From Bacteroidia bacterium (GTDB taxonomy: Bacteria; Bacteroidota; Bacteroidia; Bacteroidales; CAJPTX01): DNA of 64,000 nucleotides. This document shows, in pieces, positions 50,398 to 59,739 of the stretch. The first letter of the stretch is position 1; each line of letters starts with the position of its first letter. The notes under the pieces were generated by a model. The model saw nothing but the letters and a program-made list of their open reading frames with translations, had not been told where the DNA came from and searched no databases. The DNA lies in contig CAJPTC010000003.1 of the NCBI GenBank assembly GCA_905373475.1, positions 81,502-145,501 on the forward strand, written 5' to 3'. The position numbers were made by a program, and so were the translations under genes.

Positions 50398-53214
50398 CTA
50401 CAAATACCTTCCCGTCACACTTTCTGGGTTCTTGGCAATATCGGCAGGCGTTCCCTCTGCAACGATTCGTCCTCCATCTTTTCCAGCTCCAGGTCCCATA
50501 TCTATAATCCAGTCGGCTTTACGGATTACATCGAGATTGTGCTCGATCAGTACTACCGTGTGACCGTATTTCAACAAAGAATCCAGAACCTGTAGCAGGC
50601 GATCTATATCGGCAATGTGTAAACCCGTTGTAGGTTCGTCAAAGGCAAAGAATGTAGGAGGAAAACTCATCGGATCTGCCAGATAGAGCGAGAGCTTTAA
50701 ACGTTGTGCCTCACCGCCCGAAAGTTCGCTAGTACCTATTCCGAGCTTCACATAATCTAGTCCGACGTCGTACAATACTTGTAGTCGTTTTATAATGCGT
50801 TTGGCTTCGGACGATTCTTCATCGTCCTTAAAGAAGCGGAGTGCCTCTTCTACGGTCATTTCCAGCACGTCGTAGATGCTTTTTCCGCGGTACTTTACTT
50901 CTAGGATAGCATCTTGAAAGCGAGTACCGTGGCACTTCTCGCACTTTACCTCGACGTCTGCCATAAACTGCATTCCGACAATTTGTACTCCCATTCCTTC
51001 GCAATTTTCACAGCGTCCTCCAGGCGCATTGAAAGAGAACATGGCCTTACTGTAACCCATATTTTTTGCGAGTGTCTGTTTTGCAAAGAGTTCGCGAATA
51101 TCGTCGTATGCCTTAATGTAGGTCACAGGCGTAGAACGTAAGGAGCGCGACAATGGGTCTTGGTCTACGAATTCAACAGCTTCAATAGTTTTTTTGTAGT
51201 GTTCCCCATTATCATCGTATTCGTAGGATATTTTTGAAAAATTCGCAATGGCGGGTCGCGAAGCGTCAACTAGCGATTGTAGCGCTGGAATAAGCGCCTC
51301 GCGCACTAAGCTAGACTTACCCGAACCGCTTACGCCCGTAATTACGGTAAGAAGCCCGAGAGGTAGCTTGAGGGTTAGATTCTGTAGATTGTTTACAATG
51401 ACGTTTTCTAGGAGAATATAATTCCCTGTATTGCTGCGTATCTTCCTTGCTTTTAGCTTCAATCGTCCCGAAAGGAAGCCGCCCGTAAGACTCTCTTCGC
51501 ACTTTTCTATCCCTTTCACATCACCTTCATAGACCACTTTGCCGCCAAGAGAACCTGCACGAGGGCCAAGGTCTATGATGGTGTCAGCAGCACGAATGAT
51601 ATCAAGGTCGTGTTCTACTACCAGTACCGTATTCCCTTGGTCGCGCATGCCACGTAGCACCTCAAGTAGGCGCTCCGTATCTACGCTGTGCAACCCAATG
51701 CTTGGTTCGTCGAGAATATAGAGAGAGCCTACAAGTGAACTCCCTAAAGAGGTAGCAAGATTGATGCGTTGGGTTTCACCTCCAGATAGCGTGCTTGCCA
51801 ACCGATTTAGGGTTAGATAACCCACTCCAACGTCTAGCAAGTAGCCTATGCGCGTCTTGAGTTCCGTGAGAATACGCTTGCTGATTTGCGCATCGTGCTC
51901 GTCGAATTTCAGCGTGTTTATAAAGTCTGCCAGCTCAGTAAGAGGCAAATCGACGAGCTGTGTGATAGCTTTCCCGCCAATTTTCACCCAAGTAGCCTCT
52001 TTTCGTAGTCGTTTCCCGTGGCACACAGGGCACGTAGCTTTCCCCTTGAAACGCGCAAGCATTATACGCACCTGTATTTTATGTTTGTGCTCCTCAAGAT
52101 ACTGGAAGAATTGATTGATGCCGTCCAGTTTGTCGCCATCCCCATTCCAGAGCAAATCCTTCTGCTCTTCGGTGAGTTGGTAATAAGGAGTATGGATGGG
52201 GAAATCATACTTTGCGGCGTGCTTGATAAAATCGTTCAAACATGCCTGCAGCGAATTACCACGCCAACAGAAAACTGCACCCGAATAAACAGAGAGGAGT
52301 CTGTTGGGGATTATCAGGTCTTCATCAATCCCGATGACTTTACCATAGCCAGCGCATTCAGGGCAAGCTCCTTGCGGATTGTTGAAGTTGAAAAGTGCAG
52401 GTGTAGGTTGCTTAAATTCGATTCCGTCAGCCTCGAGTCTTGCACTAAAGTCTTCGTACACAAATGCGCCGTCCTCCTGCAGTACCGCGATGCGACAAGC
52501 ATTGTTGCCTTCGCGAAAGGCTGCTTCGACAGAGTCGCCACAACGTGCAAGGAATTCGCTAGAATCCGTCACTTCAAACCTATCTACCATGAGGTAGATT
52601 TTCTCCCCCTCTAAAAAGGCTTTGACCACGTCGGGTGTACCTATTTCGGCCATCTTCCCTTTGGCAAAAACACGGGTGTAGCCATCCATTTTATAAATAT
52701 CGAGCTGCACGCCTAGCGCTTCTACGTCGGGTACCTCTATGGGTGCGAGTACCACAATTCGTTTTCCTACTTGCGACAAGATAAAATCGGTAACATCTTT
52801 TGTTGTATGGCAGACAATCTCTTGCCCTGTTGTAGGCGAAATGATGCGTCCTACTCGAGCATAGAGCAAGCACAGGTATTCGTATATCTCGGACATAGTG
52901 CCCACAGTAGAGCGTGGGTTACGGTTGCTAACGCGTTGTTCGATAACAATGGCTGGGGGAATTCCCGCAATGCGTCTTGCATCGGGTTTAGGCAAACGAT
53001 CTAGGAACTGCCGCGCATACGACGACAAACTTTGTACATACCGACGATGTCCTTCGGCGTACAGTGTGTCAAAGGCAAGGGAAGACTTGCCCGAGCCCGA
53101 TAGCCCCGAAAGTACTACCAGTTCACCGCGGGGAATGCGTAGCGAATCTATATCCAGATTGTTGACGTGTACCCCCTCCAGTTCTATATATCCTTGCTCG
53201 TTCTGCTTGTTCAT
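50398..53214 (-). CDS. uvrA: UvrABC excinuclease subunit A
   Basis: 938 residues from the ATG at 53214 (MNKQNEQGYIELEGVHVNNL). A frame to 53235 exists, but it starts inside the promoter -7 box. UvrA is the damage-sensing ATPase of nucleotide excision repair. Two ABC modules carry Walker A GLSGSGKSS and GVSGSGKSS, with the ABC signatures LSGGETQRI and LSGGEAQRL. Cys-x2-Cys zinc-type pairs are in ACPECAGYGK, CPVCHGKRL, GRCENCEGMG and KCEKCHGTRF. Length is typical. Confidence 0.97.
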   Translation of the reverse strand: MNKQNEQGYIELEGVHVNNLDIDSLRIPRGELVVLSGLSGSGKSSLAFDTLYAEGHRRYVQSLSSYARQFLDRLPKPDARRIAGIPPAIVIEQRVSNRNPRSTVGTMSEIYEYLCLLYARVGRIISPTTGQEIVCHTTKDVTDFILSQVGKRIVVLAPIEVPDVEALGVQLDIYKMDGYTRVFAKGKMAEIGTPDVVKAFLEGEKIYLMVDRFEVTDSSEFLARCGDSVEAAFREGNNACRIAVLQEDGAFVYEDFSARLEADGIEFKQPTPALFNFNNPQGACPECAGYGKVIGIDEDLIIPNRLLSVYSGAVFCWRGNSLQACLNDFIKHAAKYDFPIHTPYYQLTEEQKDLLWNGDGDKLDGINQFFQYLEEHKHKIQVRIMLARFKGKATCPVCHGKRLRKEATWVKIGGKAITQLVDLPLTELADFINTLKFDEHDAQISKRILTELKTRIGYLLDVGVGYLTLNRLASTLSGGETQRINLATSLGSSLVGSLYILDEPSIGLHSVDTERLLEVLRGMRDQGNTVLVVEHDLDIIRAADTIIDLGPRAGSLGGKVVYEGDVKGIEKCEESLTGGFLSGRLKLKARKIRSNTGNYILLENVIVNNLQNLTLKLPLGLLTVITGVSGSGKSSLVREALIPALQSLVDASRPAIANFSKISYEYDDNGEHYKKTIEAVEFVDQDPLSRSLRSTPVTYIKAYDDIRELFAKQTLAKNMGYSKAMFSFNAPGGRCENCEGMGVQIVGMQFMADVEVKCEKCHGTRFQDAILEVKYRGKSIYDVLEMTVEEALRFFKDDEESSEAKRIIKRLQVLYDVGLDYVKLGIGTSELSGGEAQRLKLSLYLADPMSFPPTFFAFDEPTTGLHIADIDRLLQVLDSLLKYGHTVVLIEHNLDVIRKADWIIDMGPGAGKDGGRIVAEGTPADIAKNPESVTGRYL

Positions 53215-53232
53215 ATCCTTAGCGTTGGAGTA

Positions 53233-53240
53233 CAAAGATA
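53233..53240 (-). promoter_or_regulatory. -7 box for uvrA
   Basis: The minus strand reads TATCTTTG, matching TAnnTTTG, 18 bp before the ATG at 53214. It argues against starting translation at 53235. Confidence 0.55.
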
Positions 53241-53269
53241 CCGATTTCGGGCGCTAGGAAAGAAAAGGG

Positions 53270-53815
53270 TTATTTCTGTTCCGTTCGTAGTGCAAGTGCT
53301 AGAGCGAAAGGGTTGCGAATGATTCGTTGATTGGAACTCCCACGAAAACGAAGTTCCTCGCCCCCTGCGGCTTCAATACGCAAATCTTCTTCACGAATGG
53401 CCTGAATAAACGGACCATCAACAAGTACATCTATATATTCTAGCGGGGCTAAGAATTCGGGGTGCTGCGCTAATTTTTCGATGGTATAGCCTGTGTAGCA
53501 CCAAATATTCAGCTGAGTTCTCTCTTTCAAGATACGTAGGAGGGCGAGTAGCCCACGCGGATTGTAGAAGGGATCGCCTCCCGTAAGCGTAATGCCTGCT
53601 AAAAGCGCATCTTTCAAGATACGTTGTATGTGTCTTTCTAGGAGCTCGTCAGTCAGAAGCTGTCCTACCTCCGGACTCCAACTCTGGGGGTTATGACAGT
53701 GCGGGCAAGCATGTCGGCATCCTGCGAGGTAAAAAGAATAGCGGATCCCCTCGCCATCGGCAATAGTATCCTCGTATACCTCAATAAGATGCAAACCGTA
53801 TTCGGCTAACGACAT
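53270..53815 (-). CDS. nrdG: Anaerobic ribonucleotide reductase activating protein (radical SAM)
   Basis: 181 residues. The radical SAM cluster motif is Cys33-x3-Cys37-x2-Cys40 in GCRHACPHCHNPQSW. The TLTGGDPFYNPRGL segment and DVLVDGPF are typical of NrdG. It generates the glycyl radical on the class III reductase NrdD, needed for DNA synthesis without oxygen. NrdD is not in the window, so the pair is split or the partner lies elsewhere. The C-terminal tail is slightly longer than the usual ~155-residue form. Confidence 0.9.
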   Translation of the reverse strand: MSLAEYGLHLIEVYEDTIADGEGIRYSFYLAGCRHACPHCHNPQSWSPEVGQLLTDELLERHIQRILKDALLAGITLTGGDPFYNPRGLLALLRILKERTQLNIWCYTGYTIEKLAQHPEFLAPLEYIDVLVDGPFIQAIREEDLRIEAAGGEELRFRGSSNQRIIRNPFALALALRTEQK

Positions 53816-54073
53816 AAGAAGCGCATAAAACCATGAAAGAGTTCAAACGGAGCACCTACACGCATTCAGATAAGACAAACCAAAGCTCTATTAAACCTTG
53901 CAATGCACAGAATTTAGATACCATGATGCGCAGCTCGGTGATACATTTTGTGCCGTATGAACCGTCCCTCGATTCTGATTAGGCTAAGGGTAAAATTACA
54001 AATTTTGCTAGGCTTGAGAGTGAAAAAGATGGTATACACCTAGCTTGTAAAGAGGTCTGTAGAACTTTCAAAT

Positions 54074-54622
54074 TTATTTTTTAAGACCTAATTGTGTAGC
54101 GTAGCGCGTTAAAATATTATACAAATATTCGGGGGAAGCAAGGTTGGCATCGATGGCAATGTGGGCTTTCCTATAAATGGGTTCGCGCACCTCAAGCATT
54201 TGTTGTATGTGAGAACGCAGTTCGCTACCTCGCTTTTCTTGCAGTAGAGGGCGTGCGGTATGCGAACGCTCCAAGCGTGCTGCGAGTTCCTCTGTGGAGA
54301 GTGCAAGAAAGAGCGTCAGTCCGTGCTGAAGCATCCATTGAGCATTATCTTCAAAGCAAGGAAGCCCGCCTCCTGTTGCCACAATTGCGGGAGCATTTGT
54401 AGGAATGGAGTACAAGACTTCGCGCTCGTAGACACGAAACTGTTGCTCGCCTTTATTGCGGAAAATGTTTGAAATGGTTTCTGCTGCCAGCGCTTCTACC
54501 ATGGCGTCGGTTTCATAAAAGAGAACACCCCACTCGTGCGCCAGTCTACGCCCTAGGGCAGATTTCCCGCTTCCCATAAAACCCCATAGATAGATAGGGG
54601 TTTGTAAAAAAGGTGGAATCAT
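54074..54622 (-). CDS. aroK: Shikimate kinase
   Basis: 182 residues. The Walker A GFMGSGKS is at 14-21, DAMVEA the substrate-binding start, VATGGGLPC the glycine-rich GGG loop, and LERSHTARPLL the lid region. It phosphorylates shikimate in aromatic amino-acid synthesis. No other aro gene is adjacent. The C-terminal helix (PEYLYNILTRYA) is normal. The gene lies 76 bp beyond gap, separated by a strong terminator. The 258 bp beyond its 3' end, up to nrdG at 53816, hold no ORF or repeat that I can recognise. Confidence 0.93.
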   Translation of the reverse strand: MIPPFLQTPIYLWGFMGSGKSALGRRLAHEWGVLFYETDAMVEALAAETISNIFRNKGEQQFRVYEREVLYSIPTNAPAIVATGGGLPCFEDNAQWMLQHGLTLFLALSTEELAARLERSHTARPLLQEKRGSELRSHIQQMLEVREPIYRKAHIAIDANLASPEYLYNILTRYATQLGLKK

Positions 54623-54636
54623 CTACTTAAAAAGTA

Positions 54637-54670
54637 GAAGGAGCATCAGTATACCTACCGATGCTCCTTC
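54637..54670 (-). terminator. Intrinsic terminator after gap
   Basis: An 11-bp stem GAAGGAGCATC / GATGCTCCTTC with a 12-nt loop, followed on the minus strand by TACTTTTTAAG, 28 bp beyond the gap stop. Confidence 0.85.
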
Positions 54671-54698
54671 ATCAAAAATACTTTTAGGAGAAAAGGGG

Positions 54699-55721
54699 TT
54701 ATCTACTCATTAGAACCACCTTCTTGCAAAGATCTGCAACACGGCAAGAATATCCCCACTCATTGTCGTACCACCCGAGCACTTTTACCATATTACCAAT
54801 CACCTTAGTACTCATCGCATCGAAGATGGTGCTATGCATATCGTGGATAATATCGGCAGACACGATGGGGTCTTCTGTGTAAGAGAAGATATCCTTCATA
54901 GCCTCCTTCTGGGCTTCTTCTTTCATCATCGCGTTGATCTCTTCGATTGTAGCAGTCTTCTTTACGTTGCAGACAAAATCGACCGAAGAGCCCGTAGGGG
55001 TTGGTACGCGAATGGAGATACCATCGAGCAGACCTTTTAGTTCGGGCATAATGATTCCCATTGCTTTTGCAGCTCCTGTTGTGGTAGGAATTTGCGAAAC
55101 GGCAGCAGCACGAGAGCGGCGCAAGTCTTCATGCACCCTATCAAGAATGCGCTGGTCGTTGGTATAGGAGTGTACCGTGGTCATAAATCCGCGTTCTACG
55201 CCTAGGTGTTGGTGTAGTACTTTCACCATAGGTGCAAGGCAGTTTGTGGTACAGCTAGCATTAGAAACAAACTGATCTTCAGGGCGAATCACCTCGTCGT
55301 TTACGCCTAGTACAACCATACGGTCTATTGAGTCCTTGGCAGGAGCAGTAAGCACCACCTTCTTAACTGAGCCACGCAAATGGTCGCCGTAGCCACCGTC
55401 GGGAGCACTTTTTCTTCTGAAGACTCCACTAGACTCTACAACCACTTCGGGTTGTGTGTCGCCCCAATTGATTTTTCGGGGATCTGCTTCTTGCGACAAG
55501 AAAACCCGACGCCCATCAACAACCAAATCTTTGCCATCGAACTCAACTTGTCCAGGGAATCTTCCTTGCGTGGAATCGTATCTGGTCAGGTAGGCAGCCG
55601 TTGATCCGTCCATAAGTCCGTTGATCGCAACCACCTCTATACCTTCACGTTCGTGGATGGCACGAAAAACCATACGTCCTATGCGCCCAAAACCATTTAT
55701 TGCTACGCGAACTTTATCCAT
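54699..55721 (-). CDS. gap: Glyceraldehyde-3-phosphate dehydrogenase
   Basis: 340 residues. NAD-binding GFGRIGR is at 10-16, the catalytic Cys157 sits in SNASCTTNC, and PTPTGSSVDF with the C-terminal WYDNEWGYSCRVADL complete the fold. It oxidises glyceraldehyde-3-phosphate in glycolysis. The ATG at 55721 lies 39 bp downstream of a block of five 11-bp tandem repeats in the untranslated leader. A leader ORF stops across the gap start codon, so translation may be coupled or controlled from the leader. Confidence 0.96.
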   Translation of the reverse strand: MDKVRVAINGFGRIGRMVFRAIHEREGIEVVAINGLMDGSTAAYLTRYDSTQGRFPGQVEFDGKDLVVDGRRVFLSQEADPRKINWGDTQPEVVVESSGVFRRKSAPDGGYGDHLRGSVKKVVLTAPAKDSIDRMVVLGVNDEVIRPEDQFVSNASCTTNCLAPMVKVLHQHLGVERGFMTTVHSYTNDQRILDRVHEDLRRSRAAAVSQIPTTTGAAKAMGIIMPELKGLLDGISIRVPTPTGSSVDFVCNVKKTATIEEINAMMKEEAQKEAMKDIFSYTEDPIVSADIIHDMHSTIFDAMSTKVIGNMVKVLGWYDNEWGYSCRVADLCKKVVLMSR

Positions 55722-55770
55722 CGTTGTCAGTGCTTAATAAAATTTCTTTTTGAACCATTCTCCCTCTCAT
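55714..55770 (-). promoter_or_regulatory. Leader ORF that ends across the gap start codon
   Basis: The last 11-bp repeat supplies an ATG at 55770 from which an 18-codon frame (MRGRMVQKEILLSTDNDG) runs to a TAA at 55716-55714. It overlaps the gap ATG (55721-55719) in another frame. If translated, it would couple to gap. Evidence is sequence only. Confidence 0.35.
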
Positions 55771-55814
55771 CTCCCTCTCATCTCCCTCTCATCTCCCTCT
55801 CATCTCCCTCTCAT
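55760..55814. repeat. Five perfect 11-bp tandem repeats in the gap leader
   Basis: The plus-strand unit CTCCCTCTCAT occurs five times without change at 55760-55814. On the gap-coding strand it reads ATGAGAGGGAG, and each copy contains ATG AGA GGG AGA TGA. This four-codon mini-ORF has a stop that overlaps the ATG of the following copy. The array lies between the -7 box and the start codon, so it is transcribed. Eleven-bp units are prone to slippage. Confidence 0.9.
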
Positions 55815-55826
55815 CTCACCCGCAAG

Positions 55827-55856
55827 CAAAGGTAGCGTTTTTTTTGAGTAAATCAA
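55827..55856 (-). promoter_or_regulatory. Bacteroidetes-type promoter of gap
   Basis: On the minus strand a TTG at 55856-55854 (-33) and TACCTTTG at 55834-55827 (-7) are separated by 19 bp, the canonical spacing. The start point is expected near 55820, just before the 11-bp repeats. Confidence 0.6.
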
Positions 55857-56012
55857 TAGTAAAAAAGATACTTTTACCTCATGGGGGCGAACAGTTCAAC
55901 TAAAAATCAGGAACTAAAATAAAGAAAAGATAGCAGAAGATTTTGAAAATCAACAAGTAATGAGCACTACAGACAACGCACCTAAGCAGGAGATACATCG
56001 AATTTACGCCAC

Positions 56013-57623
56013 TCAAAAGGAGAAACGTAGTTGAAGATGAAGTAACCAGTCTTGTTCTCCTTGCCATGCGCCTATCGGGTAAAAACGAGACATACCCAAA
56101 AGCAACTGCCCCACTGTGGTACGCAAGGCGACTTCGCCACCATAACTCAATGCAAAACGTATTGAACTTTCGTATTCTAGTTCGCCACATTGCATAAGGA
56201 CACCCAAACGAAACAAGTTGCCCAAATACACTCCACTGGTAAAAGATGCATAGCCATACTGAGGTGTAAAGAAAGATGCCTCCTGCAGTCCACGGAAATT
56301 CGCAGTGCCACCGAAGGGATATCCTTCGAGGAGTAAAGCGTCAGTTCGCCTCCACAAATTGCCACGGAGCGTAATACCGCCTCCTGCATATAAAGCACGC
56401 CACAGAGTCCGCACATATTGTGCATCAAACAAGTACCGTCCTTCTATGTTTGCTCCCCTTTGTGCGTTCTCACGCTCGCCTACGGAAAACCTAGTTTGTA
56501 TTTCTGCACCCTCCTGCCACTCGCCTCGCCATATTACTGCTCGATACTGATGCCCCAGGCTCCAAAGCAACGCTGTATTTTGTTTTACCTCTTCGCCGAC
56601 TGTGCTTTGTACTTGGGTTCTTTCGACAGAAAGGGTGAGTTTATGAAAACCATTGATGCGATAATCTGCACCTAGTGTTGCGCCCCATTTGTAGTGGACG
56701 CTATCTTGCAAGTGAGCCTCGAGATGCAAATCAATTCCCCAAGGTGTATCCCAAAGATACGGGTACTGAAAACGCAAGAAGCCTCGCTGCTGTTCGAGCT
56801 CTTTTCCCATCCAGCGGAGTTCAAACAGAATACCACGGTTAAAGAGGTTCTCGAGGTGCATTTGTGCGTTGCCAAAAAAGGTTACCCCCTTCCCTCGGGA
56901 TGCAGGCATAAATCCTACATTCCCTTCAACAAAGTGCGATTTACGAGCCGCAACATTGAGGTGTAAACGGAGAGCGCCTGTATCTAGAAGTTCAAGACTA
57001 GAGGCGCTTACGGGCAAAAGATAGGGAACAGAGGCAAGTACCCTATCAATGTGTAGAAGTTCGTGACTTGTAAGCCGTTCCCCTTTTTTTACGCCCAATA
57101 AACTATACCACAGTTTGGGTGGCATACGCAACTCTCCGTGATTCACGATGCTTGTAAGAGGATAGGGCAAGGACTCATCCGTTGCAAAAGTTAATGTGGG
57201 GGCATTGGAATCTAGGTTCTGCAAACGGCTGTGTAAAAGCGTTTCTATGCGCGCTGTAGTGAGATTTTGCTGGGCATAATTCCGAGCAAGGTACTCTATT
57301 GCATCGCGCTTCCAAGCCAGCGAATCAGTACCCACACACACGTAGTAAAGCGAATCAGTGTATACATAGACGGCAAAGCGGCGTGGGGTGAGCGTGTCCA
57401 GCAAGCGAATACTATCTATTCGGGCAGCTAAGTAGCCAGAATCAATATACGTTTGTATAAGCTGTAACGTAGCGGGCACTAGCTGTTCTTCGGGGAAAAC
57501 GCGCACCACTTGCCGAGCGGGGGCTTGCAAGTTCGTTCGGGGATACTGTGTCTCACTCGTCTCTTGAGCAAACAAGGAGAGTGAGAAAAGGAAACAGAGG
57601 AGAAGAAATGTTAAGCGCCGCAT
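56013..57623 (-). CDS. BamA/TamA-like outer-membrane beta-barrel protein
   Basis: 536 residues: a signal peptide (~1-19), a periplasmic part of about 180 residues resembling POTRA domains (EQLVPATLQLIQTYIDSGYLAARIDSI), then a long run of alternating hydrophobic strands ending LHLQLRFSF. That terminal Phe signature marks a beta-barrel recognised by the BAM machinery. FRGLQEASFFTPQYGYA is the conserved FRG-type motif of the Omp85 family. The size is closer to TamA or a secretion/insertion factor than to BamA, and no partner TamB gene is adjacent. The role is probably protein or lipid insertion into the outer membrane. Confidence 0.8.
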   Translation of the reverse strand: MRRLTFLLLCFLFSLSLFAQETSETQYPRTNLQAPARQVVRVFPEEQLVPATLQLIQTYIDSGYLAARIDSIRLLDTLTPRRFAVYVYTDSLYYVCVGTDSLAWKRDAIEYLARNYAQQNLTTARIETLLHSRLQNLDSNAPTLTFATDESLPYPLTSIVNHGELRMPPKLWYSLLGVKKGERLTSHELLHIDRVLASVPYLLPVSASSLELLDTGALRLHLNVAARKSHFVEGNVGFMPASRGKGVTFFGNAQMHLENLFNRGILFELRWMGKELEQQRGFLRFQYPYLWDTPWGIDLHLEAHLQDSVHYKWGATLGADYRINGFHKLTLSVERTQVQSTVGEEVKQNTALLWSLGHQYRAVIWRGEWQEGAEIQTRFSVGERENAQRGANIEGRYLFDAQYVRTLWRALYAGGGITLRGNLWRRTDALLLEGYPFGGTANFRGLQEASFFTPQYGYASFTSGVYLGNLFRLGVLMQCGELEYESSIRFALSYGGEVALRTTVGQLLLGMSRFYPIGAWQGEQDWLLHLQLRFSF

Positions 57624-57758
57624 CAGGGTAAATGTACAGCAAATCTGTAATTCAAAAATTACGCATTATACCTAATAGAGATGCACCTACAACGTGTTAG
57701 AAAAATGTATCGGCGTGCCATGGCTAAAAATAAAACAAGGGGGATGCATACAAATGCC

Positions 57759-57766
57759 TATCTTTG
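57759..57766 (+). promoter_or_regulatory. -7 box for the thioesterase operon
   Basis: TATCTTTG matches TAnnTTTG, 26 bp before the ATG at 57793. It supports that start over the longer frame from 57694. Confidence 0.5.
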
Positions 57767-57792
57767 TAGAAGGGTCTGAGGAGGAGATTAAG

Positions 57793-58242
57793 ATGACTAC
57801 CAAACAAGAATTTAAAGGTGTCGCCGAGCTACTTTGGAAGCCTCACACCACGCAAGTACGCGTTCGCTACGGCGAGACAGATGCCATGGGCTACGTTTAT
57901 TATGGCAATTATGCTCTTTACTTCGAGGTGGGGCGTAATGAAACCATGCGAAAACTCGGTTTCCCTTACGGGCGAATAGAAGAGTATGGTATTATGATGC
58001 CTGTTGTTGATATGCACTTGCATTACGATTCTGCTGCACATTACGACGACCTCCTAGATATCACCACAGGAGTGCTCGAATTACATGCGGCATCGATGAT
58101 CTTTGGCTACATCGTATCTCGAGCCGCAGATCGGGCAAGGCTGGTATATGGAACTACAACGCTAGCCTTTGTGGATAGCACAACGCGTAAACCCGTACGA
58201 GTGCCCGAGCTTGTTCGAGAACGAATCGGTATACCCCAATAA
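57793..58242 (+). CDS. Acyl-CoA thioesterase, YbgC/4-hydroxybenzoyl-CoA type hot-dog fold
   Basis: 149 residues from the ATG at 57793 (MTTKQEF), preceded by GAGGAG and a promoter box; the frame can be read from 57694, but that N-terminus is not conserved. The signature RYGETDAMGYVYYGNYALYFEVGRNE contains the catalytic Asp and the hot-dog central helix. Such enzymes release free acids from acyl-CoA or acyl-ACP and are often tied to the envelope. It is followed after 18 bp by a cardiolipin synthase, consistent with a phospholipid role. Confidence 0.9.
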   Translation: MTTKQEFKGVAELLWKPHTTQVRVRYGETDAMGYVYYGNYALYFEVGRNETMRKLGFPYGRIEEYGIMMPVVDMHLHYDSAAHYDDLLDITTGVLELHAASMIFGYIVSRAADRARLVYGTTTLAFVDSTTRKPVRVPELVRERIGIPQ

Positions 58243-58260
58243 GTTGTTCGCTGAACGCCT

Positions 58261-59727
58261 ATGCCTCTCTTTTTTACGCAGTGGCTTTTTGTGGCAGGAT
58301 TGCTTGTTAGTCTTCTCTACGTACTAACAATCCTTACCACTGTTATCGCGGTAATTCTGGACAAAAGAGATCCCACCAAAGCCATGCTTTGGGTGGTAGT
58401 ACTTGTAATGCTACCTATTGCAGGGCTTCTGCTCTACTTCTTTTTTGGTCAAAACCTCCGACGCAAGCATATCTTCAAACGAAAAAAACGAGTGGATAAC
58501 TCCTACCTGAATGAGGAGACTATCCCTTCGGGGATCATTTATGCCGATTCGGAGAGCGCACTTGAAAGCGTAGCCGCATATCGTCATGTTGCACAATTAC
58601 TTCTCAACAACAGTCTTACACCTGTAATAGGCGGGAATGATGTAAAACTCTTCCACGAAGGACACTCTGCATTCGAGCAAATAATAACAGATCTGGAGAG
58701 AGCACAACGTCTAATACACCTCGAATACTTCATTTTCCGCGCCGACCATCTGGGACAACGCATTGCAGAGATACTCATCCGCAAAGCACAAGCAGGCGTA
58801 GATGTGCGCGTAATCTATGATGCCGTGGGAAGCTGGGGAATACCGAAACGATTCATAAAGGAACTACGCAACAACGGCGTGCAGATCTACCCGTTTCAAA
58901 AAGTAATTTTCCCCTACCTCTCGAGTCGGCTGAACTATCGTAACCATCGTAAAATTCTGGTTATTGACGGCGAAATAGCCCACATGGGCGGTATGAACAT
59001 AGCAGACAAGTACATAGAGGGCGACCCCGTCTTGGGTGCATGGCACGACACGCAGATTCGTATAAATGGACCCGCCGTATCTGCGCTACACCTTGTATTC
59101 CTGACCGATTGGGCTTTTGTTTCGCGCTCAAGCTACTCGTTTACGCCCGTAGATTTTACGTTACAACCCCTTCCTGGGCACATCGCGCTACAGGTTACCG
59201 ATAGTGGTCCCGATAGCGACTGGGCTGCTATAATGCAGTCTTTTTTTCTTGCTATCTCCAAGGCTAACAATCACATCTACATCACTACGCCCTATTTTGT
59301 CCCAAATGAGAGTATACTAACCGCCTTGCGTACCGCAGCCCTGAGTGGCATTGATGTACGCCTCCTTATCCCTTTCAAGAGCGATTCACGTTTTGTACTA
59401 TGGGCCACTATGGGCTACATAAGTACATTGCTTGAAGCTGGCATCCGCGTCTTTCTCTTCCAAGGCGGTTTCAACCACTCTAAAATCATGATGGTAGACG
59501 GCAAGCTTGCCACCGTGGGGTCTGCCAATATGGACATCCGTAGCTTCGAAGACAGCTTCGAGGTAGTAACCTTCATTTACAATACCGAAATCACGCAAGA
59601 ACTAGAACGCGTCTTTTTGCGAGACACACTTCAGAGCAAGGAGATGGAGCTAGAAGAATGGAGTCAGCGCACCTTCCCCGATCGAATAAAACACTCTTTT
59701 GCACGACTCTTTAGTCCACTTTTTTAG
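58261..59727 (+). CDS. cls: Cardiolipin synthase (phospholipase D family)
   Basis: 488 residues. Two N-terminal membrane helices (~5-28 and ~38-58) precede two phospholipase D HKD motifs: NHRKILVIDG near residue 227 and NHSKIMMVDG near 403, each followed by the conserved GG/GS-N segment. Bacterial Cls enzymes join two phosphatidylglycerols to cardiolipin in the inner membrane. It lies 18 bp after the thioesterase and 12 bp before a TonB-like gene, so all three are probably co-transcribed. Confidence 0.95.
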   Translation: MPLFFTQWLFVAGLLVSLLYVLTILTTVIAVILDKRDPTKAMLWVVVLVMLPIAGLLLYFFFGQNLRRKHIFKRKKRVDNSYLNEETIPSGIIYADSESALESVAAYRHVAQLLLNNSLTPVIGGNDVKLFHEGHSAFEQIITDLERAQRLIHLEYFIFRADHLGQRIAEILIRKAQAGVDVRVIYDAVGSWGIPKRFIKELRNNGVQIYPFQKVIFPYLSSRLNYRNHRKILVIDGEIAHMGGMNIADKYIEGDPVLGAWHDTQIRINGPAVSALHLVFLTDWAFVSRSSYSFTPVDFTLQPLPGHIALQVTDSGPDSDWAAIMQSFFLAISKANNHIYITTPYFVPNESILTALRTAALSGIDVRLLIPFKSDSRFVLWATMGYISTLLEAGIRVFLFQGGFNHSKIMMVDGKLATVGSANMDIRSFEDSFEVVTFIYNTEITQELERVFLRDTLQSKEMELEEWSQRTFPDRIKHSFARLFSPLF

Positions 59728-59739
59728 GATACTACGTAA

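Noticed and set aside
52018..52614. 198-codon plus-strand ORF inside uvrA
   Set aside because: Lies wholly antisense to a well-conserved gene, with no recognisable motif or independent promoter.
53215..53235. Start of uvrA at 53235
   Set aside because: That start lies inside the TATCTTTG promoter box; the ATG at 53214 gives the normal N-terminus.
53816..54073. Intergenic stretch between nrdG and aroK as a small-RNA or gene locus
   Set aside because: No ORF, clear terminator, repeat or RNA core motif could be supported.
55760..55814. Tandem repeats as a CRISPR array
   Set aside because: Units are 11 bp with no spacers and lie in a gene leader; there are no cas genes in the window.
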